A stretch of DNA of 64,000 bases from Agrypnia vestita (Eukaryota > Arthropoda > Insecta > Trichoptera > Phryganeidae): contig JADDOH010000159.1 in NCBI GenBank assembly GCA_016648135.1, forward strand, positions 19,442 to 83,441, in the 5' to 3' direction. The translations under genes and the position numbers were made by a program. Positions 31,801 through 41,500 of the stretch are shown in pieces. The notes under the pieces were generated by a model. That model made no database searches, was not told the DNA's origin, and saw only the letters and a list, made by a program, of their open reading frames with translations. Each line of letters opens with the position of its first letter. The stretch's first letter is position 1.

Positions 31801-33840
31801 AATTGTGTATGGAAGTCTTTATAGAGTGGCCACAGGGCTTATGGCTATGTACTCGTTTGTTCAAATATTGCTACACAGACAATTATCAGACCCCCCCTCC
31901 TCTATGGCTCCGAATGCTGGACTATGTACAGCACCTACAATAGGCATCTAGACACAACGGAGATGACCATGTGGAGTGTCTCTAAGAGACAAAATAAAAA
32001 ACGCTTTCTTGGAGTCACAGACATCAATAGCAAGGTGAAGGAAATAAAATTAGATAGAATGGCCACGTTGGATGCAGAGCCCTCGATCACATTGTTAAGC
32101 AGGCGATCTCCGTGGATCTTCCCCAAATTATATCCAGAGGAAGAACAAAAAATTCACAGGTGGTGCAAAGAGATAATCAGATTCAAAGGGATAATCGAAT
32201 TGCGTGACATTCTCCAGGACAGAAGAATGTACAGCCTAAGGACGAGGAGAGTTGACCCCAACAATCGACAATGACGGATAAAGCCAGGGAGAAGAAGAAG
32301 AAGTTCAAAGAATGCTAGAAAATATGTAGTTTAAATTGAAAAGGGAACAAACATATTAAATGATGTTCATCTATCCCAACATACCGTACGACCACATACA
32401 AAAAAACTCATTTTAATGTTTTTCAAATAAATTGTTCATTATTTATTCTATATTTGTAATATTTTTACAATATTGAATAAATAAATATTGATTAAAACTC
32501 TTTTTTGGGGTTTTCTTTGTTTTGTTACTGTAAAAAAAATCTTTTTGATGGATTAGGTTGTTTTGTCTCTCAAAATGTTATTGTTATTTGTTAGAATAAG
32601 TAAGAAGATAAACATAGAGACTGACCGGATAAAAATATTCAAAGTCACATTGTATGTATTAAAAAATTGAGCCAGAATGTCCTGTGTATTTATGTAGGTA
32701 CTTTATTTTGGCTCCAAATTATAATGTACTTAAGATATTATGGCAATGGTTGTTTCTGTTAATATAAAGAATGTGAGTAAATACAAGGCTTTCAGGGATG
32801 AATGTGTATGGTTTTGTATGAACACAGATGAATTTTCATCATTTTAGCCAAAAATGGAATTAAACCATGTACAGATATGTATATGTACTTGTATGTACAT
32901 ATGTTACAACTGACATACCATCACACCATTTCAAAAAAATAAAACTTTAATATAATAATGATTAGTGATAAAGAATAAAGTAATAATTATTCATTGCCAA
33001 TAAATAATCAAGACATTGATGATGTGAATGAAACGATTGACAACAAACTGAAATTCGACAAACTCGTTTCAATGATTACAAAGAAAATAGCCCAAAAAGT
33101 TAAAAGATTTTTAAGCAAAAGAAAGTACTTCTATAATTTCATTGTCACTCCACATATCATTGTCACTCTGCATAACAATATTATTTTTGGGAAATGAAAC
33201 TGAGAAGGAAAAACTCAAAACGGAGCCATGAGTAACTATTTTAAGGTGTAAAAAATTTACGAGAATTAGTGATATGGTAAAGCAACTTAAGCAACAAATA
33301 ATTCAAACTGTCCTAGTCTTGAAATACAAAATAAAAAAGCAATTAGTTCCATTACATGTATAAAAATATGACATTTTAAGGTCCACACTTATCCAACGAG
33401 AAGTAGGGAGGATTTTAGGTTTCCACAAGCAAAACTGGCAGGAACGCAAAATAGTTTTTACTACTTATTAAGGTTTCAATGAAATCTAAAAGAAATAACT
33501 ATACTCACCACTTTTCGCAGGTTAAGTGCAAGACATATGAAATTTAAGTTTAATGTATGACCGTATCACATTAAACTTAAATCACATTATACGTTTTTAA
33601 AAATCTTGTTATTTTTTGTTTATGTAGGTACTTATTAGATGTAAAAATGTATTTCTTTTTTACATCAAAATAAAAATATCCAAAAAAAAAAATATGTTGG
33701 ATAGTCATATGTGTTGATGAATAGCGGTGTTACAAGTAGGTACTTACCAACAATCATGTTGCCGGAGTTCTTGTTAGAATGGTTAGAGTTGTTGTCCACC
33801 ACGAAGGTTCCGTTCCCTGCCCAAATTTTGGAGCTTATTT
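28716..33840 (-). CDS. C-terminal part of a single-pass membrane protein gene (three exons)
   Basis: Three minus-strand exons, 33748-33840, 31095-31179 and 28716-28827, have AG/GT borders and compatible phases. Joined they form one uninterrupted frame of about 95 residues ending in TAA. Order: an extracellular stalk with three N-glycosylation sequons (KIWAGNGTFVVDNNSNHS), one hydrophobic transmembrane helix (VVIPSLIIAALFIGNAFIVL, then IIF), a basic stop-transfer KYRKRK, and a 37-residue cytoplasmic tail rich in acidic residues (EMGEQEELSLTREVSGK, ending NEDMTDAV). This is the topology of a type I cell-surface receptor or adhesion protein. I do not recognise the family. Exons for the ectodomain must lie upstream, beyond 33.84 kb; none could be identified in the window. 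Its introns hold LINE, SINE and hammerhead-like repeats. Confidence 0.7.
29428..29535 (+). mobile_element. Degenerate tRNA-derived SINE
   Basis: Shares the body CATCCTGGA..., AAGTTAATCCTACTTTCATAGC and TTTAGCTTAGTTTG with the SINE copies at 30783, 43934 and 53371, but the promoter boxes have decayed. It lies in the last intron of the membrane-protein gene. Confidence 0.5.
29930..30260 (+). pseudogene. LINE reverse-transcriptase C-terminal remnant
   Basis: Translations in shifting frames give KIMKRSMFGISL, TEWLNDII-like text (SQTELNDII) and SVSRPKTRWTNNMWAVRRSW. This is the order 'AQ..MER.MLG..L ... GRP.TRW.DDI..V.G..W' that ends the ORF of many insect LINEs. Several frame changes and stops; a dead copy. 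Confidence 0.6.
30322..30782 (+). mobile_element. Dispersed transposon fragment, copy B
   Basis: Longer version of the 23297-23684 repeat, including a GC-rich segment (30366-30440) missing there. Coding remnant ARTIANEVLKFCEAEKANN then ILPSDSLTDRMAAIT. It ends at the shared GTGGTCGCATTCTAG border, where the SINE begins. Confidence 0.55.
30783..30945 (+). mobile_element. tRNA-derived SINE, copy with degenerate boxes
   Basis: Reads AGAGGTCTTGGCTCTCGCCT..., a B-box-like GGTGGTATGAACCCC, CATTCCAGGACACCAGC, then the conserved body (AGTTAGTTCTATTTTCATAG, TTTAGCTTAGTTTG, TTGATGCGACACGTGTTCC). Abuts copy B of the transposon fragment. Confidence 0.6.
31095..31179 (-). CDS. Membrane protein transmembrane exon
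   Basis: Acceptor TTATTTTTCAG, donor AAAAAG|GTATGT. 85 nt encoding the whole hydrophobic helix and the start of the basic stop-transfer sequence. Joins in frame on both sides. Confidence 0.75.
31240..31440 (+). repeat. Repeat with hammerhead-like motif
   Basis: TTGTGGTAACATTATTT appears twice (about 31274 and 31334) and again in modified form at ~46775, each time within ~100 bases of a CTGATGA...GAAAC motif. This suggests the terminal part of one retroelement family. The motif itself is listed separately. Confidence 0.45.
31366..31408 (+). ncRNA. Hammerhead-like ribozyme motif
   Basis: GTATC (stem I), CTGATGA, a short stem II (GGC...GCC with an unpaired closing position), GAAA, palindromic ACATGT as minimal stem III, T at the cleavage position, and GATAT pairing with stem I (one G-T wobble). 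Core boxes are intact. The closing pair of stem II is not canonical, so activity is uncertain. Confidence 0.45.
31860..32295 (+). pseudogene. RTE-like LINE C-terminal coding remnant
   Basis: RPPLLYGSECW-type text is followed by HLDTTEMTMWSVSKRQNK, DINSKVKEIKLDRMATL, KIHRWCKEIIRFKGIIEL and MYSLRTRRVDPNNRQ. This is the C-terminus of an RTE-type LINE ORF ('YGSE.W ... MEM.ML.W ... RW.D.I ... W..LTRR.DP'). It ends in a GAGAAGAAGAAGAAG tail. The frame is open for ~350 bases (31924-32274), so it is relatively young, but the 5' part is missing. Confidence 0.75.
32296..33747. other. Intron sequence of the membrane-protein gene
   Basis: AT-rich intron between the juxtamembrane and transmembrane exons. 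The only structure seen is a hairpin at 33542-33582: ATTTAAGTTTAATGT, an 11-nt loop, and its exact complement. Confidence 0.5.
33748..33840 (-). CDS. Membrane protein juxtamembrane exon
   Basis: Acceptor TTTTATTGCAG, donor GTTG|GTAAGTACC. Only one of three frames is open, and it is the one that joins the transmembrane exon. Asn/Ser-rich with sequons NGT, NNS and NHS. Confidence 0.72.
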
Positions 33841-34317
33841 CTGCAATAAAACAAGTAGAAACATGTAAATATAATTATTCAATAAAGAACCACAGGTAAC
33901 AATTTTAAAAGAACACCGGGAGAGTAAAATTTAGCTAGAAATTTTTTGATTTTTCACAAAGAGGTAACAAATTATTTTATTTATTTTTTGACGTTATATA
34001 TTATTAATTATTACATATTATTAAACTATTATTTTATTAGAAATTTTTTTTAAAAAAAAAAATCCTAATGAAATCCAAAAAAATCCAGTGACTAAAATGC
34101 AACATTTCTCAGTGGAGGTTTGTTGGAGGCAGAAAAGATGATCAAGTACTTATTTAGAAGTGGAATATCTACGATGTAGATAGTCTCAGTTGGTGGTACA
34201 CGAAAAATAATTAGTAATGGCGGACATAAAAAGTAAAAAAATACCAGTCATATAAATATCATTTAAACTATTGTATTTTTCTATAATTCATAATTTAAAT
34301 TAATAATATACTAATAT

Positions 34318-35250
34318 GTACAGTCGACGATCGAAAATCCAACAATCAATATCGTATTATTGGACGCAGGTGTCGATTTAAGGGTAGGTAGGTATATCTC
34401 ACATCTTTTGAGCCAAATTTCAAAAAATTGTGTTCTTGGAAACAAGCACAAGGATTTCATTGAATTTATTTTGCTTATATTATTGTACTTATATTTACGT
34501 AAAATTTGTTTAACAATTAAACTTACAACTTGATTACAATGTATTGTAATTTTAAGCAACATTTTCATAACTATTATATCGATAAAAAATAGAAAATTTC
34601 GGTAATAAATTTTTTTTAAATACAATTTCATTAATATTATTATATTTAAAACAAAAATTTCGCCTGCGGCGCTGCTTAAATTTGTAAAAATGAAAATGCA
34701 AATTATCTCGTTTTCATCAGAATAATTTTTACATTTACCGTGTTTAATTAATTTTATATACATATATTTTCTATGAATTTAATTTAAAAATGTTTAATTG
34801 ATTAAAATAATTAATTTGTAAAAATGAAAGTGCAAATTATCTCGTTTTCATCGGAAGATTTTTAATTTACCTGCGGCGCATTTCTTTTTTATACAAATAA
34901 TTTAATTTAATTCTATGCAATTTTATTTTTAATAAAAATTAGTTCTTTAAAGGTCCTGGTTTTGAATTTCGACAAGAAATGAGCTTTGGCACCTTTTATT
35001 TAAAAAAAAACATTGTGATATGTAAAGTTCAACTGTCTCATTTTTATCAGAAAAAATAAAACCTTTGGTATTTTTTATTAAACTTAAATTAATCGAGTTC
35101 TGGAGTATAGTCACCTTATAAAATTTACAATGCAAATTGAATAACAAATTTCTCGAAATACAATCATTTTTACGAAGTAGTACAATTATGCGTGATGTAC
35201 TACCAAGTGGTACGCGAGCCAAAAAAGGATGGGAAACGCCGCCTTAACAC
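34318..35250. mobile_element. Remains of a hAT-like element with internal repeats
   Basis: The right edge on the minus strand reads TTTTTTGGCTCGCGTACCAC then TTGGTAGTACATCACGC (35250-35185), the style of hAT terminal sequence. A ~45 bp block (TTTGTAAAAATGAAAATGCA, AATTATCTCGTTTTCATC) is repeated near 34681 and 34813 with CTGCGGCGC alongside. The left limit is uncertain; CAGTCGACGATCGAAAATCC at 34322 could belong to another element. The 150-codon minus frame at 34311-34763 shows no transposase features. Confidence 0.35.
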
Positions 35251-35578
35251 ATCCCTAATGAAATTAAAATCCATCGAGAAGCGAGCATGAAAATGTGTTT
35301 GAAAGTAATTGGGATAAGATTGGTTAGTCAGGAAACCAGAGTGTGGCCTTCTATCTCTACCTGCCCCTACGGAAATACGGCACGGCCGTGCGTTTTAAGT
35401 TTTCGTTGATGACAAATCAGTGTGAATTGAGATACTCATATTTTTCATTGGAGTTTTGGAGAGTGACAATAATGTTAATCCGGAAACGTGAAAGTTATTA
35501 CATAATAGTAGGTATGTATATGAAGTGATACACCCATGGTAAAGAAATAAAAAATAAAAAAAATTATATCAATTTTTT

Positions 35579-35875
35579 ACTTCCTTTTTTAAACTCGTGG
35601 CGTCTGCTTGCTTGACGAAAAAACTTTGGATCGATTTTTAACCCTTTTCCCGTGATCCAATCGAGCTGAAACTTTGCAAGTAGACTCGTGGCGACGATCA
35701 AGAAGATCTATCAAATTTTCGTTAAAATTATAATAATTATATTATAATTTTGAATTTTTCAAATTTTTAATGGTTTTTTCATACAAGTTGTATGGAGATT
35801 CCGACGCATATGGTAGACACGAAACCCGAAAATGAGAAAGGGAGTATTGCAAAAACTTGGTTTTTATGGGTTACT
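35579..35875 (+). mobile_element. Dispersed ~300 bp repeat, single copy
   Basis: From ACTTCCTTTTTTAAACTCGTGG through ATTGGATCACGGGAAAAGGG-type text (here inverted) to AACTTGGTTTTTATGGGTTAC. Two further copies in tandem, opposite orientation, lie at 50347-51123. Non-coding; probably a SINE-like or MITE-like family, class not settled. Confidence 0.6.
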
Positions 35876-37918
35876 TTTTTTTATTTACATTTTGTTCTAC
35901 ATTATGTACAGGTACTACTACCTATTAATGAATAAGAGGTCACATAACAAGTGAGTACTTTAAATCTAGTCCGTTACACACGTATTAGAAGGCCAAAAAT
36001 ATATATATTTTTACCACCCTTTCATTTGCTTTCCACCCTCCTTGAGATTAATTAAATCCTGGGTGCGCAAATGTGTTTGTACGTACTGTGGCAACTAAAT
36101 GCCTACAATGCGCGTACAACATTGTGCTTCGTTACGCTCGCGCAAGACATATAGAACACAGCACATACAAGTCGCTCTCTTTATTGTTATAACAATTCCA
36201 AAGAAATTGGATCATCGTAATATGATAATCCAATATCTTTGAAACTCACAACTCGCTCCAATATCTTGGGAACGCGCACAACTAACAATCTGACTGACTG
36301 ACAACAATCGACCAAAACCGATTGTTTCCTGCTGAAAACGTTTAGCACGTTACATAGTCATTTTTAGTGATACCACGACAATCGCGAGTCAGCATCTGAG
36401 TGCTAACTATTGTCAGCAACAATGCAAGCTGCTAAGTGACAATCACCGCCTGTACCTACATGTCCATGCACCACCTCGCTGAACAGAAAACATTATCGAC
36501 CATGTCCCAAATGTTTCCGGTTTTGTCAGCATTTTTACTGGGATCTTAAAATAACAGACCTAATAAATATTTAAATAATTCAATGTTCTATCTACACTTC
36601 AATTAAGAATTAAAGTACCTAGAAATTCAAATCTGATATACCTTTTTTACAAATACAAACAGAAATATATCTTTTTTTTTGTAGTCATCGTAAATCAATC
36701 TACTATTTTATTAAACGATTATGTACCTAGCTATATGTCGTGAGTATTTGGTATGTGGGTGTAAAATAACTAATTTGAAGGGACTTGTGTGAATAATGTT
36801 TCCTTCATTGTCTTTTGCTCGCATAAAATCGTCGAGTTGAAGTCGTACTACAAGGTAAAGTCAGAGTCGGCAGATTTTTCAACGACTCCATTGTTATCCT
36901 TATCTGGTTTATATTATCCAAAAACTCCACAGAAAAACTCCCAGGGACAAGCTTATTTATTCCGAACGAGCATATTTTATTTTTTTATGATTGTTACAAA
37001 AGTCCGTGTTCTATCTTCTCTTTAAAAACTTGTGCGTAATCATAAATTGACAGAATTCATATTCTTTCAAATACTTTACATATCAAAATTTCATTTTGGC
37101 AAGATACCTACTTTTTGGAATGCCATGGTAGCCAAAAATGCCTAGCTTTTAACATTATAATAAATATGGGTAATATATAACCCTGCTAATAATGTGTTTT
37201 TTTTTATTTGCTCTTTATTGCTCTCCGGTTTTGCCTGAGATTTGGATTCTTGATTATTGTATATTAGTTTAAAATAAAATGAATAGGCTGAACAGGTATA
37301 ACGAATGTAGAGCGCACCGTCCGTGTTTTTGCTGCTTCAGACAAACTTTCTAGTTTATACGAAGGATAGGTAAAAAAAACATAGTATTCTCAACCCATAA
37401 ACATTTATTGGTGGTTTTTTTTAATAACAACCCACAAAAACTAAATCCACTTCCAAACCGCGATATCTAACACTAACCCTTTTCTCCTGTTCTTACGAAA
37501 AGTTATAAGAAGAAACATGTTATTATCCAACTTGTTTTTATATTCTTCAGAGGGTTCTTTTAGGGGAGAATCTAACGAAGCCCGCGGTACACCAGAGAAC
37601 AAAATAATATGCAAACGTGAAATTTAACCCAACACTCGTTTTTCTTTTCGGTACACTGGGAACGACGCGTGTAATTTCGTATTAGATATTTCGCTATTTT
37701 TTTTAAACTTGGGAACAAAGAAAACGCGAGACAGAGTGGGTTATTCGGAGAAAATAAAACTATGTACAACAGATATTAAAATATTCCATTAAAAGTGATT
37801 TACCGCCAAAGGTAAACCATAAAAACAACGCCAGACGCAAATCATATTATAGATCGCACGATAAAAGCTCGCAAAAACACAATACCTAGTCACATACGCA
37901 TTTCTCGTAGACCCCTTT
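35876..37918. other. Intergenic or intronic, nothing assigned
   Basis: 36060-36500 is somewhat GC-richer, with GCGCGTACAACATTGTGC and repeated GTCAGCA/TGCTGAC-like text, but no open frame or terminal repeat could be established. The rest is AT-rich. Confidence 0.35.
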
Positions 37919-38044
37919 CCATTTAAGAAAGACAATCTCAATTAGTACCTATGCGTATAACCATGCGTACGATGCACGTTTTGTACACAATTTCCCAAAT
38001 ACGCACGGCTTACATACACTAATTCGATTGTCTTTCTTAAATGG
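37919..38044. mobile_element. MITE family 'CCATTTAAGAAAG', copy 2
   Basis: CCATTTAAGAAAGACAAT at 37919 and its inverse ending at 38044. Inner arms contain TTAGTA...TGCGTA and CGGCTTACATACACTAATTC. 126 bp. Confidence 0.8.
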
Positions 38045-38413
38045 AACCAGTATCCGAATTACGGGAAGATAACAGGAACGATGTTAAGAAATGCAAATGT
38101 TATCAACAAAAAAACTAAATAAAAGTATCACTCCATCTCAGTTTTCATATGTAAGCAACGTACCTACAATTACGTCATATTATATATACGTGCTGGTAGC
38201 TATAATCGCGCGCTAGCGAGACAGACAGTATTTTCTTGATGCGTTTTCAATACGGCAGCACTATGGGCACCTAGGTATTTTTTATATGTATTCAGATTCG
38301 CGTCTTATGAATTTGTTGTTCGTACCAGCTTTTACAAGGTTACCCATAACGTGTTTTATAACTAACTACCTATAATTATTGTAAATCAAAAAATATGTTT
38401 TTTCCCTTCTTTA

Positions 38414-39536
38414 TTAAGGCGATCGTCTAGCAGAGTGAGCAAATTTCACCATTTTTTATCATATCTTCTCTTGCGTTTTTTATCACATTTTTGTATGGAA
38501 ATATCTCATTTTAAAATTTATTCATCAGATTACGTTTATTTTAAATACGAATATTTTGTTAAAATTTCACAAACTAACTTATAATATTGATTAATAAATT
38601 ACAAAACCTTCGATGTTTTAAAAATGAAGAAAATTGCTCCACTTTATGGGCCTTTTATGACTGAACGGCCTGTTGAGATGTCTTTTTTATTCAATAATAT
38701 TACAAAGTAAACGTTTATCTTAAATTTGTTACAATTATTGCAAAATCTGTTAGTACATTTACATGCAATTTATGTTTTGAAAGACACTGTTTTTTAAATT
38801 ATTTTTATTTTTGTGTTGTTTTCAATCCTTTATAGATAGTTTATAACTTTTTTTCTTTAACATATTAAAGGAATAGACATTATTATTTTTAAATTAATAC
38901 AAAAATAATCAAAAAATTATTCTCGATTTCAGATTTTAGCTATTTAATCAAGGCACTGCGTATTGTGTCATAAATAGGTTGCGTCTTGATTAAATATCTA
39001 AAATCAGGAATATTGACAAAGATTTTGATTTTTTTTGTTTTTATTATAAAATTATAATATCTATTCTTTTGACTATTGAAGTAAAAAAGTTGTCAACCAT
39101 GTAAAAAGAGTTTAAAAAAACCCACAAAAAATAAAATATTTTTAAAAAACAGTATTTTTTAAAACATAAATTGCAAGAAAACAAACTTACAGATTTTGCT
39201 ATAATTGTAATAAATTGAAGATAATTGTTTACTTTGTAATATTATTGAATAAAAGAAACATCTCAGCAGGCCGTTCAGTCGTAAAAGGCCCACAAAGTGG
39301 AGCAATTTTCTTCATTTTTAAAACATCGAAGGTTTCGTAATTTATTAATCAATTATATAATTTAGTTTGTGACATTTTAATAAGATATTCGTATTAAAAA
39401 AATATATGTAACCTGACAAATAAATTTTAAAATGAGATATTTTCCTGCAACAATGTGATAAAAACGCAAGAGAAGATATGAGAAAAAATTGTGAAATTTG
39501 CTCATTCTGCTAGACGATCGCCTTAACGTTTTTTTT
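38414..39536. mobile_element. 1.1 kb near-perfect foldback element with TTAA ends
   Basis: TTAAGGCGATCGTCTAGCAG at the left is inverted at the right end (CTGCTAGACGATCGCCTTAA). Pairing continues through nearly the whole unit (for example CATCGAAGGTTT / AAACCTTCGATG, GGCCTGTTGAGATGTC / ACATCTCAGCAGGCC) to a centre near 38970. TTAA at both outer edges is the target site used by piggyBac-type transposases, so a piggyBac-mobilised MITE or foldback is the likeliest reading. No coding. Confidence 0.75.
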
Positions 39537-39756
39537 ACTTTTTTATTTATTTTTTTAAATTAATTTATCTTACTTTATGTACATAAAATGGAGTTTATGG
39601 CTATCTGTCTGTTCTTTATTCAATCCTAGACTTTGTGACATGACGTTGTAAATATACGTACGTAAACTGAACCAATTAATGCAGGCATCTACCGAACTAT
39701 GCCAGAATTAATATAGGAGTCTAAGAAATGTATAATACAACAAAATACTGTTACAT

Positions 39757-40250
39757 GCAAGGGGTATAAAAGCAAAGAGAGGTGTTTCTGAGATAAATAC
39801 AAAAACCTGTCACCACTCGAGGAAATTTCTCTGGAGTCTATGAAACCTACATCTTACTAGAAATAAGTTTTTAAAAACAGTTTTCCTTTTATATACGTAA
39901 ATAAATATTAAACTTTTAAATATGGATTTTGCTGTGTTTACTAAAAAAATGGACATTGCTGCTTTTGTTACTTACGTAATTGGATATTCCTGTCTTTGCT
40001 ACGACGTTTCAGTCTAAAATCGACTTCAACTCTCCTCACTCTAGTATGAAGCGACCATTTTGTGATGTGACACAAGTGGATATTGCCGCCTTTGCTTTTA
40101 CGCTACGAGGATATTGATGTCTTTGCTTTGAATAGTGATTTAGAAACATGATTTAGGGAAGAATAGAGCTATATTTCCTATAAAATATCGAATTCAGTAC
40201 ATTCTAAATTAGTAATTCTCGGTAACTGCACTCAAACATTTTTAAATATT
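39757..40250. mobile_element. TIR element 'GAGGGGTGTAAAAG', copy 2 (inverted)
   Basis: Begins AAGGGGTATAAAAGCAAAG. Contains four spaced copies of the theme GGATATTGCYGYCTTTGCTT and shares CCATTTTGTGATGTGACAC-like and ACATTCTAAATTAGTAATTC-like text with copies 1 and 3. The right end near 40250 is less clear. Confidence 0.6.
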
Positions 40251-40299
40251 TTTTGAAATTGCTCCTTTGCGTTTATGGCCCTAATGTTATGTAAGTATA

Positions 40300-40830
40300 C
40301 TTAGATGCATTATTTTAAGTCAAAATGAATATTAAACACACTAGTAGTGTACCTTCGTGCGAGGAGAGATTGATAGATCGTCATAATGAATGAATGCTGC
40401 TAAGAACACCGCGCCAAATATAAACTTTCCACCCGGAAATTTCACAATGGACGACAAACTTAGTCGTTAATGGCGGGACCTGGGCTTTTGCCAAGCTTCG
40501 AAATCCACAAATTCTCACCGTCCCTGAGCAAAATGGCAGAAAGTGTGTTTATGCGTATAGAAAGGCATAATACAAAATAAATCACCTTTTTAGTGTGTGG
40601 CCGTAATAATCCGTTACACGCGCGCGACGGCGAAGGCGGAAAATGCCGGCTCGAGTTTTACCGGAAGCGTATTGTAAAGTTGCCACGCTCCCGGAACAAA
40701 AACGGTACAAAGGTGACCGACCAACTGCTCCGATGATCGCGTGTCTCCGATTCTAAAAGAAGACAAACGCTGCAGTTTTCCTGAATTAGAAAAGAACGCC
40801 TCAAAAATTGCCGCTTATAAGAATTAAGGT
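40300..40830. other. GC-richer unassigned region
   Basis: 40600-40770 is near 50% GC, with CACGCGCGCGACGGCGAAGG and TACCGGAAGCGTATTGTAAA. No frame stays open beyond ~45 codons and no splice context was found. It could be a regulatory element, a 5' exon or a decayed insertion. Confidence 0.25.
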
Positions 40831-41397
40831 GAAATTATTTTATTTTAATTATGTTAAACAATTAAAATGTTTGTTAAAAGGTTAAAGCAACATGTGGAAT
40901 TTTTTGTGTTTCAGTAATATTTTTTAATTATTTAATGAGACACTAACAGAATAATGGATACACGATATATAAAAAAAACGGTGTATTATTATTTAAAACT
41001 CAGTCCATTATCCCAATTTAGTGTATCAATGTAGTGTGATCTATGGGTTCGAGAAATTGGATATTGTGTATCGACTTTTTGAACGATGAAAGGATATCTG
41101 CAATATCAGCATCAATATAAAACACAATATGTGTTATATGCACGACACATTCTTGTGATGGGAGAAAAATATTTATTAGAATGCTGGCTTACTCTTAAAA
41201 ACTCCGGGTTTATTATACCGGATTTAACATGCAAATTTATGTCAAATAAAGAAAGAGAATCAATAACTCCACTGAGAATTTTGTGTAGCACAACAACTTC
41301 GTATGTTTTCTGTCGGGACTCAAGTTTGTGCATTTTGAAAAAGGCAAGATATTCGTATGTTTTTTTTTATACTTCAGAATCTTATATTAACCTTTTC

Positions 41398-41500
41398 TGT
41401 GTTTCAGTAGCTTTGTGTTATCATTTTATGTGTTTCTGTAGCTTTTTGTTATCATTTTATGTGTTTCAGTAGCATTTTGTTATCATTTTATATGTTGCAG
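41398..41500. repeat. 31 bp tandem repeat, three to four units
   Basis: GTTTCAGTAGCTTTGTGTTA recurs at 41401, 41432, 41463 and (partly) 41494, exactly 31 bases apart. Confidence 0.85.

Noticed and set aside
34311..34763. 150-codon minus-strand frame
   Set aside because: Lys/Ile/Asn-rich translation of AT-rich repeats; no transposase motif.
41086..41472. 128-codon open frame
   Set aside because: Its C-terminal part is the 31 bp tandem repeat and the rest has no recognisable domain or splice context.
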